Notes under the pieces: model-generated
The model's database searches: none
What the model saw: the letters and a program-made list of their open reading frames with translations, nothing else
Told to the model about the DNA's origin: nothing
In this document: piece by piece, positions 41,943-50,142 of the stretch
How positions within the stretch are numbered: position 1 is the first letter of the stretch
Layout of the letters: each line of letters starts with the position of its first letter
NCBI RefSeq assembly: GCF_900168115.1
Contig: NZ_FUZC01000001.1
Location: 186,001-250,000 of the forward strand
DNA length: 64,000 nt
Direction of reading: 5' to 3'
Source: Salegentibacter salinarum
GTDB taxonomy: Bacteria; Bacteroidota; Bacteroidia; Flavobacteriales; Flavobacteriaceae
Position numbers and translations under genes: made by a program

Positions 41943-42422
41943 ATGAAAAGAATTGCCTTATTAATGATTTTAGCCGTAAGTATCTATAGTTGTGATACGG
42001 ATGATGACGGCCCGAATGTAAATTATGATTTTGCAGAAATTACCGAAGCAGATTTACCCGAATTTTTTGAAATTGGCGAAAGCTATGATTTTGAAGTAAC
42101 TTACGAGCTATCCAATGCGTGTAACCAATTCGTTACGTTTGATTTTGATCAATATGAAGATGAAGAAAATGACTCTACCTTCGTTATTGAAGTTGCCGCG
42201 CTAACATCTTATGATGCAAACCTAACCGAATGTACTGAAGAAGGAGAGTTAAGCGAAACTAGAACCATTCGGGATTTAAACATTAGTAGTGAAGATTATA
42301 ATAACTACCAGTTTAAATTCCTTACAGGAGTTGACGAAAACGAAGATGGGGAATTTTTAATTATTGATGTTCCGGTAGGAGAACCTGAGCCAGAAACCCC
42401 AGAAGAGAATACTAACGAATAA
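41943..42422 (+). CDS. Acidic lipoprotein upstream of an ECF sigma factor
   Basis: A 159-residue lipoprotein with lipobox Cys17 (LAVSIYSC) and DTDDDG right after it. The rest is strongly acidic (NDFDQYEDEENDST, ending EPEPETPEEN) and probably beta-rich with two Cys (NACNQF, LTECTEE) that could form a disulfide. I do not recognise a family. It is the first gene of the putative operon with the ECF sigma and anti-sigma-barrel genes, with a 12-base gap to the sigma start, and may be the surface sensor of the system. That role is inference. Confidence 0.75.
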   Translation: MKRIALLMILAVSIYSCDTDDDGPNVNYDFAEITEADLPEFFEIGESYDFEVTYELSNACNQFVTFDFDQYEDEENDSTFVIEVAALTSYDANLTECTEEGELSETRTIRDLNISSEDYNNYQFKFLTGVDENEDGEFLIIDVPVGEPEPETPEENTNE

Positions 42423-42434
42423 CAATCTAAGTGA

Positions 42435-42977
42435 GTGAGTTTAGAAAAACTCATACTTCAGTGTAAAAAACAGGATATTAGGGCACAGGAAAAGCTTTAC
42501 CGTATGTACTCCGGTAAACTTTTTGGCCTGTGCCTTAAATATTCTAATAACTACCAGCAGGCCGAAGACAACCTGCAGGATGGTTTCATGACCATATTCA
42601 ATAAAATAGATCAATATGAAGATAAAGGATCTTTTGAAGGTTGGATGAAACGAATTGTGATCAATACCACCCTACAAAAGCACCGAAAAGAAAAATATTT
42701 TGAAATCATTAATGAAAACCAACTGGAAGATCCGGTTGTGGAAATTGATGACGATGAAATTACTACCGATTTTCTATTAGAAAGCATTCAGGAATTACCT
42801 GAACGTTACCGACAAATTTTTAACCTCTATGCGTTAGACGGTTTTTCTCACAAAGAAATTGCTGATATGCTAAACATAAGTGTTGGAAGTTCAAAATCTA
42901 ATCTGGCCCGCGCCAGGAATATTTTGAAAGAAAAAATAGAAAACCACCTCAACGATAATAAGGTGCAATCACTATGA
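42435..42977 (+). CDS. ECF-subfamily RNA polymerase sigma factor
   Basis: A 180-residue sigma-70 family protein with regions 2 and 4 only. Region 2 spans about 20-90 (QAEDNLQDGFMTIFNKIDQY, GSFEGWMKRIVINT) and region 4 about 120-172 (LPERYRQIFNLYALDGFSHKEIADMLNISVGSSKSNLARAR). The start is a GTG at 42435, preceded by a 12-base gap. It overlaps the downstream anti-sigma gene by four bases (ATGA), a typical sigma/anti-sigma pairing. The target promoters are unknown; its own promoter is a candidate. Confidence 0.92.
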   Translation: MSLEKLILQCKKQDIRAQEKLYRMYSGKLFGLCLKYSNNYQQAEDNLQDGFMTIFNKIDQYEDKGSFEGWMKRIVINTTLQKHRKEKYFEIINENQLEDPVVEIDDDEITTDFLLESIQELPERYRQIFNLYALDGFSHKEIADMLNISVGSSKSNLARARNILKEKIENHLNDNKVQSL

Positions 42978-44440
42978 AAGAAAGAAAGAACATAGACCGG
43001 CTCTACCAGGAAAAGTTCAGGGATTTTGCCCCCGAACCGCGACCTGAGTTATGGGATAATATTGCCGGCAAACTGCAGGAGAAAGATAAGAAAAAGCCTT
43101 TTATAATTCCGTTATGGTTTAAAGTTGGCGGTGTGGCAGCGGTTTTTGCTTTAATGCTTGGCGGTTATTTTTTTAGTCAAAATAATTTTACCAATACCGA
43201 ATTAGTTTTTGAAGTAGAAGAAACTGCAAAACCCCAAATAAATTTACCCGAAATCAATAAAAACGAACAGTTTGTAAATGCTTCAGAAATCCTGAGAAAT
43301 ATAAATGAAGCAACTTATTCAACTTCTGAAGGTGCCAACACCTCATCAGCAAATAACAATTCGGCTATAGCTTCAGAAAACTCGAATAGAGAATACACAA
43401 AAACTTCTGATAATTCAGCTGAAAAACAAAATTCAGAAAGTACTGAAGCAAAATTAAATGAGCAAAATTCAGCTATGACAGGAGAAGATCATCAAGATTC
43501 CGAAGAAGATAAAAATCAAAACCAGGATTTCATCAATCCAAATTCAAAAAACGAACAGCTGCCTGAAGCAATCGCCGAAAACAGTAAAGAAAATAATGAA
43601 AAAGAAGAAGGGATTTCCCTTAAAGACAGTCTGGAAGTAGCAGAACAATTAGCCCAAATTGAAAAAGAAAAAAATCTTGATAAGGAAGAAGAACTTATTG
43701 CTGAGGCTTCCAAAAAGAAACTTAGGTTAAGCACTTTTGCGGCTCCTGTTTTTTATGACAATATAGGCAGCGGAAATGCTATAGACCGGCAATTTTCCAG
43801 TAATAAAACTAGCTCACAGGTAAGTATAGCCTACGGGATGAATTTAGCCTATGCAATTTCAGAAAAAATAAAGATACGAAGTGGAATTTCTAAAGTTGCG
43901 ATGAGCTATAATGTAGAAGATATCGTGTTTTCTGCCTCCTTAAATCCAAGTACCATTAGTTCTATAAATTATGAATCTGGTGGTAATAATGTGCAACTAG
44001 ATAATGCTGCACCAAGCGGTCTACCGGGCCATAGTGATAGTGGCAATAACACTAATTTTTCTTCTGTCAATAATATGGCATTACCGGGTGAGATCAATCA
44101 GCAGTTTGGTTTTATTGAAATTCCATTAGAAATAGAATACAGCTTGCTGGATAGCAAAATTGGCCTTAACCTAATTGCGGGGGGAAGCAGCTTGTTTTTA
44201 GACGAAAACAGCATACAGGTAAATACCAATAACCAAAATACCAGGATTGGTGAGGCTAATAACATTAATAAAGTAAGTTTTAGCACCAACGTGGGCGTGG
44301 GATTAGATTACAAATTAACCGATAGTTTTAAGTTGAATTTAGAGCCCATCTTTAAATATCAGCTTGATACTTTTGACGATGCTCCCGGCGTGCGTCCTTT
44401 TTATTTTGGCATCTATTCCGGAATAAGTTTTAGTTTTTAA
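42974..44440 (+). CDS. Anti-sigma-like membrane protein with C-terminal beta-barrel domain
   Basis: A 488-residue protein of unusual build. A short N-terminal region (about 1-45; KFRDFAPEPRPELWDNIAGKL) resembles the anti-sigma segment of ECF partners, followed by one membrane helix (about 46-67; WFKVGGVAAVFALMLGGYFF). A long low-complexity N/S/E-rich linker runs to about residue 250, and the C-terminal part (LRLSTFAAPVFYDNIGSG... ending PFYFGIYSGISFSF) looks like an outer-membrane beta-barrel of the PorT type with a terminal aromatic residue. It overlaps the sigma gene by four bases. One chain would have to span both membranes through a flexible linker. The anti-sigma role is inferred from context. 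Confidence 0.75.
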   Translation: MKERKNIDRLYQEKFRDFAPEPRPELWDNIAGKLQEKDKKKPFIIPLWFKVGGVAAVFALMLGGYFFSQNNFTNTELVFEVEETAKPQINLPEINKNEQFVNASEILRNINEATYSTSEGANTSSANNNSAIASENSNREYTKTSDNSAEKQNSESTEAKLNEQNSAMTGEDHQDSEEDKNQNQDFINPNSKNEQLPEAIAENSKENNEKEEGISLKDSLEVAEQLAQIEKEKNLDKEEELIAEASKKKLRLSTFAAPVFYDNIGSGNAIDRQFSSNKTSSQVSIAYGMNLAYAISEKIKIRSGISKVAMSYNVEDIVFSASLNPSTISSINYESGGNNVQLDNAAPSGLPGHSDSGNNTNFSSVNNMALPGEINQQFGFIEIPLEIEYSLLDSKIGLNLIAGGSSLFLDENSIQVNTNNQNTRIGEANNINKVSFSTNVGVGLDYKLTDSFKLNLEPIFKYQLDTFDDAPGVRPFYFGIYSGISFSF

Positions 44441-44458
44441 CACCTATGTACCGAGTGG

Positions 44459-44488
44459 AATCCTTCAGAAGTTTTATTTTGAAGGATT
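44459..44488 (+). terminator. Weak hairpin at the convergent ends
   Basis: AATCCTTCA (44459-44467) pairs with TGAAGGATT (44480-44488), followed by TTTC. The right arm lies within the coding end of the plsC-type gene, so the terminator role is uncertain. Confidence 0.3.
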
Positions 44489-45232
44489 TTCATTCTCTAA
44501 ATCTTTAGTCAGCTCTTTATAAATCACCTGCCAACTTTCATTTCGTAAATCTCTTCTATCTGCGGGTTGCATTCCTTTGGTATTAATAAATTCGTGGATT
44601 TTTACCCTGAGTTTTCCTGGTGATCCCGATATGAATTTATAAGAAAACCGCTTTTTATTATCGTAAAAAGTAATCGGCACAATAGGAATATGATGCGCAA
44701 TCGCCAATCTAAATGCTCCATCTTTAAAAGTGTCTAATACCAGCGATCTATCCTCGGGCACTCCGCCTTCAGGAAAAATGCAAATACTCATTCCCATCTC
44801 TAGTCTTCTTTGGGCTTCGGTCACTACATCCTGTTTGCTTTTAGCGCAATTTCTATCTACGGTGATATTTGTTTTTCGGTAAAAAAATCCAAAAATCGGA
44901 ATTTTTGCCAGCTCCCTTTTCCCTACAAAAATAAATGGCTGCTTAATAATAACCAGCATCATCATAATATCTATCATAGAAGTGTGGTTGGCCACCAGCA
45001 TATAATTTTTCTTTGGGTCAAGCTCTTCCAACCTGGTAATTTCAGGATAAAAACCCATTCCGTATAAAATACATTTTGCCCAAATACGGGCGCAAACATA
45101 ATATTTTGGGTAAAGCCTTTCAGAAGAAGAGAATACTACAAGCACGGGGAACATTACTAAAATTGGTAATACCAGAAGAATATAAAACCAGATTCTCCAT
45201 AAAAAAGTAAGTATTGTGCGTAGAATGCTCAT
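44474..45232 (-). CDS. 1-acyl-sn-glycerol-3-phosphate acyltransferase family protein
   Basis: A second PlsC-type acyltransferase, of 252 residues. The HX4D catalytic motif is His83-Asp88 in VANHTSMIDIMM, with FPEGGVPED further on. An N-terminal hydrophobic segment (about 8-34) anchors it. The ATG at 45232 is used; a TTG at 45241 lies inside the predicted -7 box. With the box ending at 45239 the transcript would begin near the ATG itself, so the mRNA may be leaderless. The lipid acceptor is not known; the other homologue is at 10796. Confidence 0.9.
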   Translation of the reverse strand: MSILRTILTFLWRIWFYILLVLPILVMFPVLVVFSSSERLYPKYYVCARIWAKCILYGMGFYPEITRLEELDPKKNYMLVANHTSMIDIMMMLVIIKQPFIFVGKRELAKIPIFGFFYRKTNITVDRNCAKSKQDVVTEAQRRLEMGMSICIFPEGGVPEDRSLVLDTFKDGAFRLAIAHHIPIVPITFYDNKKRFSYKFISGSPGKLRVKIHEFINTKGMQPADRRDLRNESWQVIYKELTKDLENENPSK

Positions 45233-45238
45233 AGGAAC

Positions 45239-45246
45239 CAAAAGTA
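45239..45246 (-). promoter_or_regulatory. -7 promoter box of the PlsC-type gene
   Basis: The minus strand reads TACTTTTG, matching TAnnTTTG, only 6 bases upstream of the ATG at 45232. This predicts a leaderless or nearly leaderless transcript. Confidence 0.55.
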
Positions 45247-45279
45247 CTAAATTGAACCGAGGGAATTCCGTAAAAAAAG

Positions 45280-45287
45280 TACCTTTG
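45280..45287 (+). promoter_or_regulatory. -7 promoter box of trpS
   Basis: TACCTTTG matches TAnnTTTG, 19 bases before the ATG at 45307. Confidence 0.6.
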
Positions 45288-45306
45288 CAGAAAACAGAAA
45301 AAGCAG

Positions 45307-46275
45307 ATGTCCAGAATTCTTACAGGAGTACAAAGCACAGGAACTCCCCACCTGGGGAATTTATTGGGAGCAATTTTACCGGCTATAGAAATGGCCAATA
45401 AACCCGATAACGATTCTTTTATTTTTATTGCCGATATGCATTCACTAACCCAAATAAAAGATGCCGAAACTTTAAGAAATAATACTTACTCTGTGGCCGC
45501 AACCTGGCTGGCTTGTGGAATTGATATTGAAAAAACGGTTTTTTACCGCCAGAGTGATATTCCGCAAACTGCAGAACTTTCCTGGTATTTAAGTTGCTTT
45601 TTTCCTTTTCAGCGCTTAACCCTGGCACATTCTTTTAAAGATAAATCTGATAGATTAGAAGATGTAAACGCTGGACTTTTTACCTACCCAATGCTAATGG
45701 CCGCAGATATTCTACTTTATGATGCCGAAATTGTACCGGTAGGAAAAGACCAGCTTCAGCATTTGGAAATTACGCGAGATGTGGCTTCTCGTTTTCATTC
45801 AAAAATGGGCGAAACTTTTGTAATTCCTGAAGCGAAAGTTCAGGAAAACACGATGTACGTTCCGGGCACTGATGGAGCTAAAATGAGTAAATCAAAAGGC
45901 AACACGATAAATCTTTTTGTAAGCGATAAAAAACTTCGGAAACAAATTATGGCAATCGCCACCGACAGCACACCTTTAGAAGAACCTAAAAATCCTGATA
46001 CCTGCAATGTTTTTGCATTATACAAATTAGTAGCTTCTGAAGCACAAATTACCGAAATGCGGAAGAATTATGAAGCTGGTGGATTTGGCTACGGGCACGC
46101 AAAACAGGCTTTATATGAAGTGCTGTTAGAACAGTTTGAAGAGCCAAGAAAGAAGTATGAATATTATATGAATAACCTGGCTGAATTAGATAAAGCCCTG
46201 GAGGTTGGTGCCGAGAAAGCACGAAATGTAGCTAATGATGTTATAAATAGAGTAAGAACAAAAGTAGGTTACTGA
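45307..46275 (+). CDS. trpS: Tryptophanyl-tRNA synthetase
   Basis: Class I synthetase that charges tRNA(Trp). The HIGH-like motif is TPHLGNLLGA at residues 12-21, and the second ATP motif KMSKSKGNT is near 190. The length of 322 is normal for the bacterial form. It is preceded by its own -7 box. The stop is only a few bases from the end of the decayed dprA on the other strand. The assignment is certain. Confidence 0.97.
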   Translation: MSRILTGVQSTGTPHLGNLLGAILPAIEMANKPDNDSFIFIADMHSLTQIKDAETLRNNTYSVAATWLACGIDIEKTVFYRQSDIPQTAELSWYLSCFFPFQRLTLAHSFKDKSDRLEDVNAGLFTYPMLMAADILLYDAEIVPVGKDQLQHLEITRDVASRFHSKMGETFVIPEAKVQENTMYVPGTDGAKMSKSKGNTINLFVSDKKLRKQIMAIATDSTPLEEPKNPDTCNVFALYKLVASEAQITEMRKNYEAGGFGYGHAKQALYEVLLEQFEEPRKKYEYYMNNLAELDKALEVGAEKARNVANDVINRVRTKVGY

Positions 46276-46280
46276 ATAAG

Positions 46281-47161
46281 TTAAAATAACTTACCGGGTA
46301 ATGGGCGTACCACGCCTTTTAATTCCATAATAATTAAAATACCCGCAGTTTTATAAGAGGGAAAGCTACAGTTTAGCGCAATACAGTCTAACTGGGTTTT
46401 CCCTTCTTTTTGCAAATATGTGAATACATTATTTTTCTTCCTCATCAAGGTCTATAAATAGTTTTTTTGTACGGGTTTTGCCTCTTCCTCCGGTTGCTAG
46501 TTTAAAAGATAGACTAAATCTGCCGAATAATTCAGTAAATGTGCTTTTTGAGATTTTATTAAATTACTACAGCCTTTAATTTATCTGAAGGTCTTCCAGG
46601 TACGGCAAAAACTTCCCTGTTGTAAGAATTCGCAAAATAGCTGTGACTAAAGAATCGCCTTTTTCGGCACTTTCAATTACTACAGTTGCTTCGCTTACAC
46701 CTGCGATTATTCGGTTTCGCTTTAAAAAATTATTCCTGTCAAAAGTATCACTACTCCAGAAATCTGTAAAGAAGCCTCCCTTTTCTTCAATTGAAGTTAC
46801 ATATTTATGATGCACTTTAGGATAAAAATTGATCAAAGGCATGAGCCAAGCAACCAATTGTTTGCCAATTATTAGCAATAGCAGCTTTTTGAGCTGTAAT
46901 ATCCACTCCATACGCAATACGCACTACCCGAATCGATCACCGGGTTTAACGGACTCAATTCCTCCCTGAATTTTTCGCAAAATATGATTCCGTCTTGCGT
47001 TAATTTTCGGGAATTCCGTCAATTTTAAGTAAAGTTTGCTTCTTTTGCTGTAATACATTTTTTGCCGGTCCAATATGCCTTATCAATTTTTTAGCAAATG
47101 TATCTCCCAGGTTTGGAATGTGTTGCAAGGTCAGAACATACTGTAACTCTTCCGCAGACAT
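46281..47161 (-). pseudogene. dprA: dprA (DNA-protecting protein) degraded by frameshifts and a deletion
   Basis: The stretch from the ATG at 47161 to the TAA at 46281 spells a DprA, the RecA loader of natural transformation, but not in one frame. From the start: the N-terminal LQYVLTLQHIPNLGDTFAKK is in frame, then an extra base at 47009-47011 breaks it. Later, NPVIDSGSAY follows GGIE directly, so about 80-100 residues (including much of the Rossmann part) are missing near 46946-46955. YPKVHHKYVTSIEEKGGFFT and RNRIIAGVSEATVVIESAEK are readable, with more shifts at 46824-46828, near 46635 and near 46575. The C-terminus (CIALNCSFPSYKTAG; VRPLPGKLF) is recognisable. The gene cannot give a working product. 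Confidence 0.9.
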
Positions 47162-47246
47162 ATTTCGATTTTTATTAAAATTACAGAAAAAAAGGTTTGT
47201 TAATAAAATTTCTTTGGGTAACTTTAGGAGGATTAAAATAACACCT

Positions 47247-47254
47247 TATTTTTG
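47247..47254 (+). promoter_or_regulatory. -7 promoter box of the HU-SPOR gene
   Basis: TATTTTTG matches TAnnTTTG and ends just five bases before the ATG at 47260. This suggests a leaderless transcript. Confidence 0.55.
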
Positions 47255-47259
47255 CGGCA

Positions 47260-48189
47260 ATGAAGATAGCTAACTACATCCAGGATTTACTTTATCGTTA
47301 CGAATGCGTAATACTACCCGGCTTTGGGGCTTTCCTTTCCCAAAAGGAGCCGGCTTATATTGACAAAGAAAGTGAGGTTTTACATCCGCCTAAAAAGGTA
47401 GTTTCCTTTAATTCGCAGTTAAAGAAGAACGATGGACTTTTAGCCAACTATATTGCTGCCACGCAAAATGTGTCTTATTCCACAGCGGTTAATAAAATTA
47501 CTGAATTTGTGGGTAAACTGGAAAATTCTTTTAAGGAAGAGGGTAAGGTGGAACTGGAAAATATTGGCCGTTTTTATTATGCCGAAGAAAAACTTCAATT
47601 TGAACCTGTTGAAAAGGTAAATTACTTAACCGATTCTTTTGGGCTGGAAAATGTGAAAGCTTCTGCGATAAGTCGGGAAGTTTACAAAAAGCAGGTTGAA
47701 GAACTGGAAGAAAAAGCTCCAATACATTTCACTCCGGAAAGAAGAAAATCTCCTTCTTATCTTAAATATGCCGCTCTTGGGCTTATTGCTTTGGGAATTT
47801 CGGGCTTCGCAGGATTAAATATTTACAGCAGTCAGGTTTCTCAGCATAATATTGCCGAACAACAACAAGCGCAGGAACAACTCCAGGAGCAAATTCAGCA
47901 GGCCACTTTTATAATTGATAATCCATTACCGGCGGTTACTTTCAACGTAGCCAAACAAACCGGAAATTATCATATTGTAGCAGGTGCATTTCGTGTAGAA
48001 GACAATGCCAAAACAAAGGTCGCAGAACTTAGAAAAGAAGGCTTTAAAGCACATCTTCTAGGCGAAAACAAATATGGGCTTCACCAGGTTGTTTATGCCA
48101 GCCACGAAAAAAGACGGGATGCTATAAATATGCTACGTAAAGTAAAATCTTCTAACGAAGGTGCGTGGTTATTAGTACAGGAACTTTAA
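47260..48189 (+). CDS. HU-CCDC81-like / SPOR domain membrane protein
   Basis: A 309-residue protein. Two HU/CCDC81-like modules fill about residues 1-130 (ANYIQDLLYRYECVILPGFG; SYSTAVNKITEFVGKLENSF). One membrane helix lies at about 170-190 (YLKYAALGLIALGISGFAGL), then a Gln-rich linker, and a SPOR domain (about 233-309; YHIVAGAFRVEDNAKTKVAEL) that binds peptidoglycan. The N-terminal half would face the cytoplasm, the SPOR domain the periplasm. Such proteins link the chromosome-side HU fold with the cell wall in Bacteroidota, but the function is unproven. The gene is transcribed alone. Confidence 0.88.
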   Translation: MKIANYIQDLLYRYECVILPGFGAFLSQKEPAYIDKESEVLHPPKKVVSFNSQLKKNDGLLANYIAATQNVSYSTAVNKITEFVGKLENSFKEEGKVELENIGRFYYAEEKLQFEPVEKVNYLTDSFGLENVKASAISREVYKKQVEELEEKAPIHFTPERRKSPSYLKYAALGLIALGISGFAGLNIYSSQVSQHNIAEQQQAQEQLQEQIQQATFIIDNPLPAVTFNVAKQTGNYHIVAGAFRVEDNAKTKVAELRKEGFKAHLLGENKYGLHQVVYASHEKRRDAINMLRKVKSSNEGAWLLVQEL

Positions 48190-48223
48190 TAGTTCTTTAA
48201 GCGGTAAATTGCGCAAAGCACCT

Positions 48224-48231
48224 TATTTTTG
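48224..48231 (+). promoter_or_regulatory. -7 promoter box of the thioesterase gene
   Basis: TATTTTTG matches TAnnTTTG and ends 16 bases before the ATG at 48247. A TTG start at 48229 lies inside the box and is rejected. Confidence 0.55.
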
Positions 48232-48246
48232 CCCAAAATTGGCAAA

Positions 48247-48759
48247 ATGCAGGCAAAACACCCAGAAGAATCCAGAACTACATTAACCGATCTGGTTTTA
48301 CCCAGTGAAACCAATCCACTCAATAATTTATTTGGGGGAGAATTGCTCGCGCGAATGGACCGCGCTGCCAGCATAGCCGCCAGAAGACACAGTCGCAGGA
48401 TTGTAGTTACTGCCTCCGTAAATCACGTGGCTTTTAATAAAGCAATTCCTCTAGGAAGTGTAGTTACTGTAGAAGCCGCAGTTTCCCGTGCTTTTAAATC
48501 GTCTATGGAAATCTTTATCGACGTTTGGGTTGAAGATCGTGAAAGTGGGAACAGATCTAAAGCAAACGAAGCTATTTATACTTTTGTAGCTGTAGATGAA
48601 ACCGGTGCTCCTGTTGGCGTCCCACCTTTAGAACCCGAAACAGAACTCGAAAAACAACGTTATGACGCCGCCTTAAGAAGAAAGCAGCTTAGCCTTGTAC
48701 TAGCTGGCAAAATGAAGCCAAACGAAGCCACAGAACTTAAAGCTTTGTTTCAGGATTAG
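48247..48759 (+). CDS. Acyl-CoA thioesterase (hotdog fold, YciA/ACOT-like)
   Basis: A soluble 170-residue enzyme that hydrolyses acyl-CoA. The hotdog signature includes the active Asn in ETNPLNNLFGGELLARMD (near residue 30) and VVTASVNHVAFNKAIPLGS. This short form with one hotdog domain resembles YciA-type hexameric thioesterases. The ATG at 48247 is used; a TTG further upstream lies in the -7 box. The stop overlaps the convergent outer-membrane gene by four bases. Confidence 0.92.
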   Translation: MQAKHPEESRTTLTDLVLPSETNPLNNLFGGELLARMDRAASIAARRHSRRIVVTASVNHVAFNKAIPLGSVVTVEAAVSRAFKSSMEIFIDVWVEDRESGNRSKANEAIYTFVAVDETGAPVGVPPLEPETELEKQRYDAALRRKQLSLVLAGKMKPNEATELKALFQD

Positions 48760-49394
48760 CCGTTCGGATTCTGTAAATGAAGCCTTACTCCAAAACCAAC
48801 CAGTAATAAGCTGTGTTTGTTAAAATAATCATCCAGAACACGCGGAGTATCTACATCCATTCTGTCCCAGCGCAATGTGGCTTTAATGAAAATCGCGGCG
48901 GTTTTATCAAACCGATATCCTAATTCGCTTCGCAACATTAAACTGTTTCCATCTTCGGTAAAACGAGAATCCGGAGCTCTACTTCCATTTTGTACCCTTC
49001 CAAAACCTGCAAGGCTGTGTAAATTCCATTCTTTATTAAAAGCGTGATAATAACCCAAATGAAGGCCAAAATAATGGGAGTTAATTCTATTTATACTCCC
49101 GGTATTGTTTATATTTTCTTCTTTAAGATTTCCGCCCATAAAATTATATTGACCTCCAATTGTCAAAAATGGAAACACAAACCAGTTAAAATCCAAACCA
49201 AAACCTGATTGGGAATAGTTTTCCCAACTTGAATTATTTACATTATAGCCTCTAAAAAATTCTCCGACAAAAAATACGGTTTCAGGATCTGTTGCTACAT
49301 ATTGATGTCTGTGAGGTTCCGAAAGAGTATCTTGCGCAGTAAGTAACAGCGGAAAAAAGATTGCGATTAGGAAGACCTTAATAGCTGAACTCAT
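48756..49394 (-). CDS. Outer-membrane beta-barrel-like protein
   Basis: A 212-residue secreted protein with a signal peptide (about residues 1-20; AIFFPLLLTAQD). The rest alternates hydrophobic and polar residues with aromatic girdles (FGLDFNWFVFPFLTIGGQYNFMGG; YFGLHLGYYHAFNKEWNLHSLAGFG; LLLVGFGVRLHL), the pattern of a small outer-membrane beta-barrel of eight to ten strands. No named family is recognised. It is coupled to the upstream lipoprotein gene by a 17-base overlap and may work with it. Confidence 0.75.
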   Translation of the reverse strand: MSSAIKVFLIAIFFPLLLTAQDTLSEPHRHQYVATDPETVFFVGEFFRGYNVNNSSWENYSQSGFGLDFNWFVFPFLTIGGQYNFMGGNLKEENINNTGSINRINSHYFGLHLGYYHAFNKEWNLHSLAGFGRVQNGSRAPDSRFTEDGNSLMLRSELGYRFDKTAAIFIKATLRWDRMDVDTPRVLDDYFNKHSLLLVGFGVRLHLQNPNG

Positions 49395-50079
49395 ACACAG
49401 GATTTTCGGGAGTTATTTCAACATTTATTGTATCGTAATCCGTTTCAGCACTAAATTTATAATAAAATAGAAGATCGCTGTTTTCTATAGTTTTAGCTGA
49501 AATTGTCATTTCATCTTCTCCCGGCAATATTCTATTCCAATATTCACTCTCCCCCTGAAACCGGAGGGGATTATCAAACGAATCTTCGTGAAGTTTTCTA
49601 TATATCTCAGTAGAAGAATAAGAAAATTCAAAAAACAAAGTATCGTTTCTGGCCGAAGTATTATTAAGCTTAACCTGAAATTGCTGAACTTTTGGCAATT
49701 GTATATTTGTCAATTCAAAAGAATTCCCTCTCGAGCCAATAGAATCTAAAAAATGAATAGTGCTAAATTCCTCCCTGTAGTCCTGGTGATTTGAATGGTT
49801 TACACTTACCCCATAAAAACTATTATGGGTGTCTAAGCTTACAAAAGAAAATTTCCCTGAAGCATTTGTAGAAGTTTCTCCTAGCATTTGGGCCGGCCTT
49901 GCCCATAGTCTGTCGTATTCTGAGCCAGATGCGATTAAACTAATATTTTCTATAGGGGTATTTTCAGCATTTAGAATATTTCCAGATATAAGCATTCTCT
50001 TACTGCCAACCACTCCCACGTTATGCTTAACGCAACCAATAAAAACAATAAAACTTAAAAGGAGTAAAATTTTTCTCAT
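49378..50079 (-). CDS. Lipoprotein with a carboxypeptidase-regulatory-like fold
   Basis: A 233-residue lipoprotein with the lipobox Cys16 (IVFIGC). A beta-sandwich of the carboxypeptidase regulatory type covers about 30-125 (LISGNILNAENTPIENISLIAS; ETSTNASGKFSFVSLD). The rest is a second beta-rich region. Surface or periplasmic attachment is likely. It overlaps the following outer-membrane barrel gene by 17 bases. The function is not known. Confidence 0.75.
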   Translation of the reverse strand: MRKILLLLSFIVFIGCVKHNVGVVGSKRMLISGNILNAENTPIENISLIASGSEYDRLWARPAQMLGETSTNASGKFSFVSLDTHNSFYGVSVNHSNHQDYREEFSTIHFLDSIGSRGNSFELTNIQLPKVQQFQVKLNNTSARNDTLFFEFSYSSTEIYRKLHEDSFDNPLRFQGESEYWNRILPGEDEMTISAKTIENSDLLFYYKFSAETDYDTINVEITPENPVYEFSY

Positions 50080-50142
50080 AATTTTTAAGAATCAGCTTCT
50101 CCTATTAAGATGCAGGAATTACCAAAAGGTTGCGTAAGAAAA

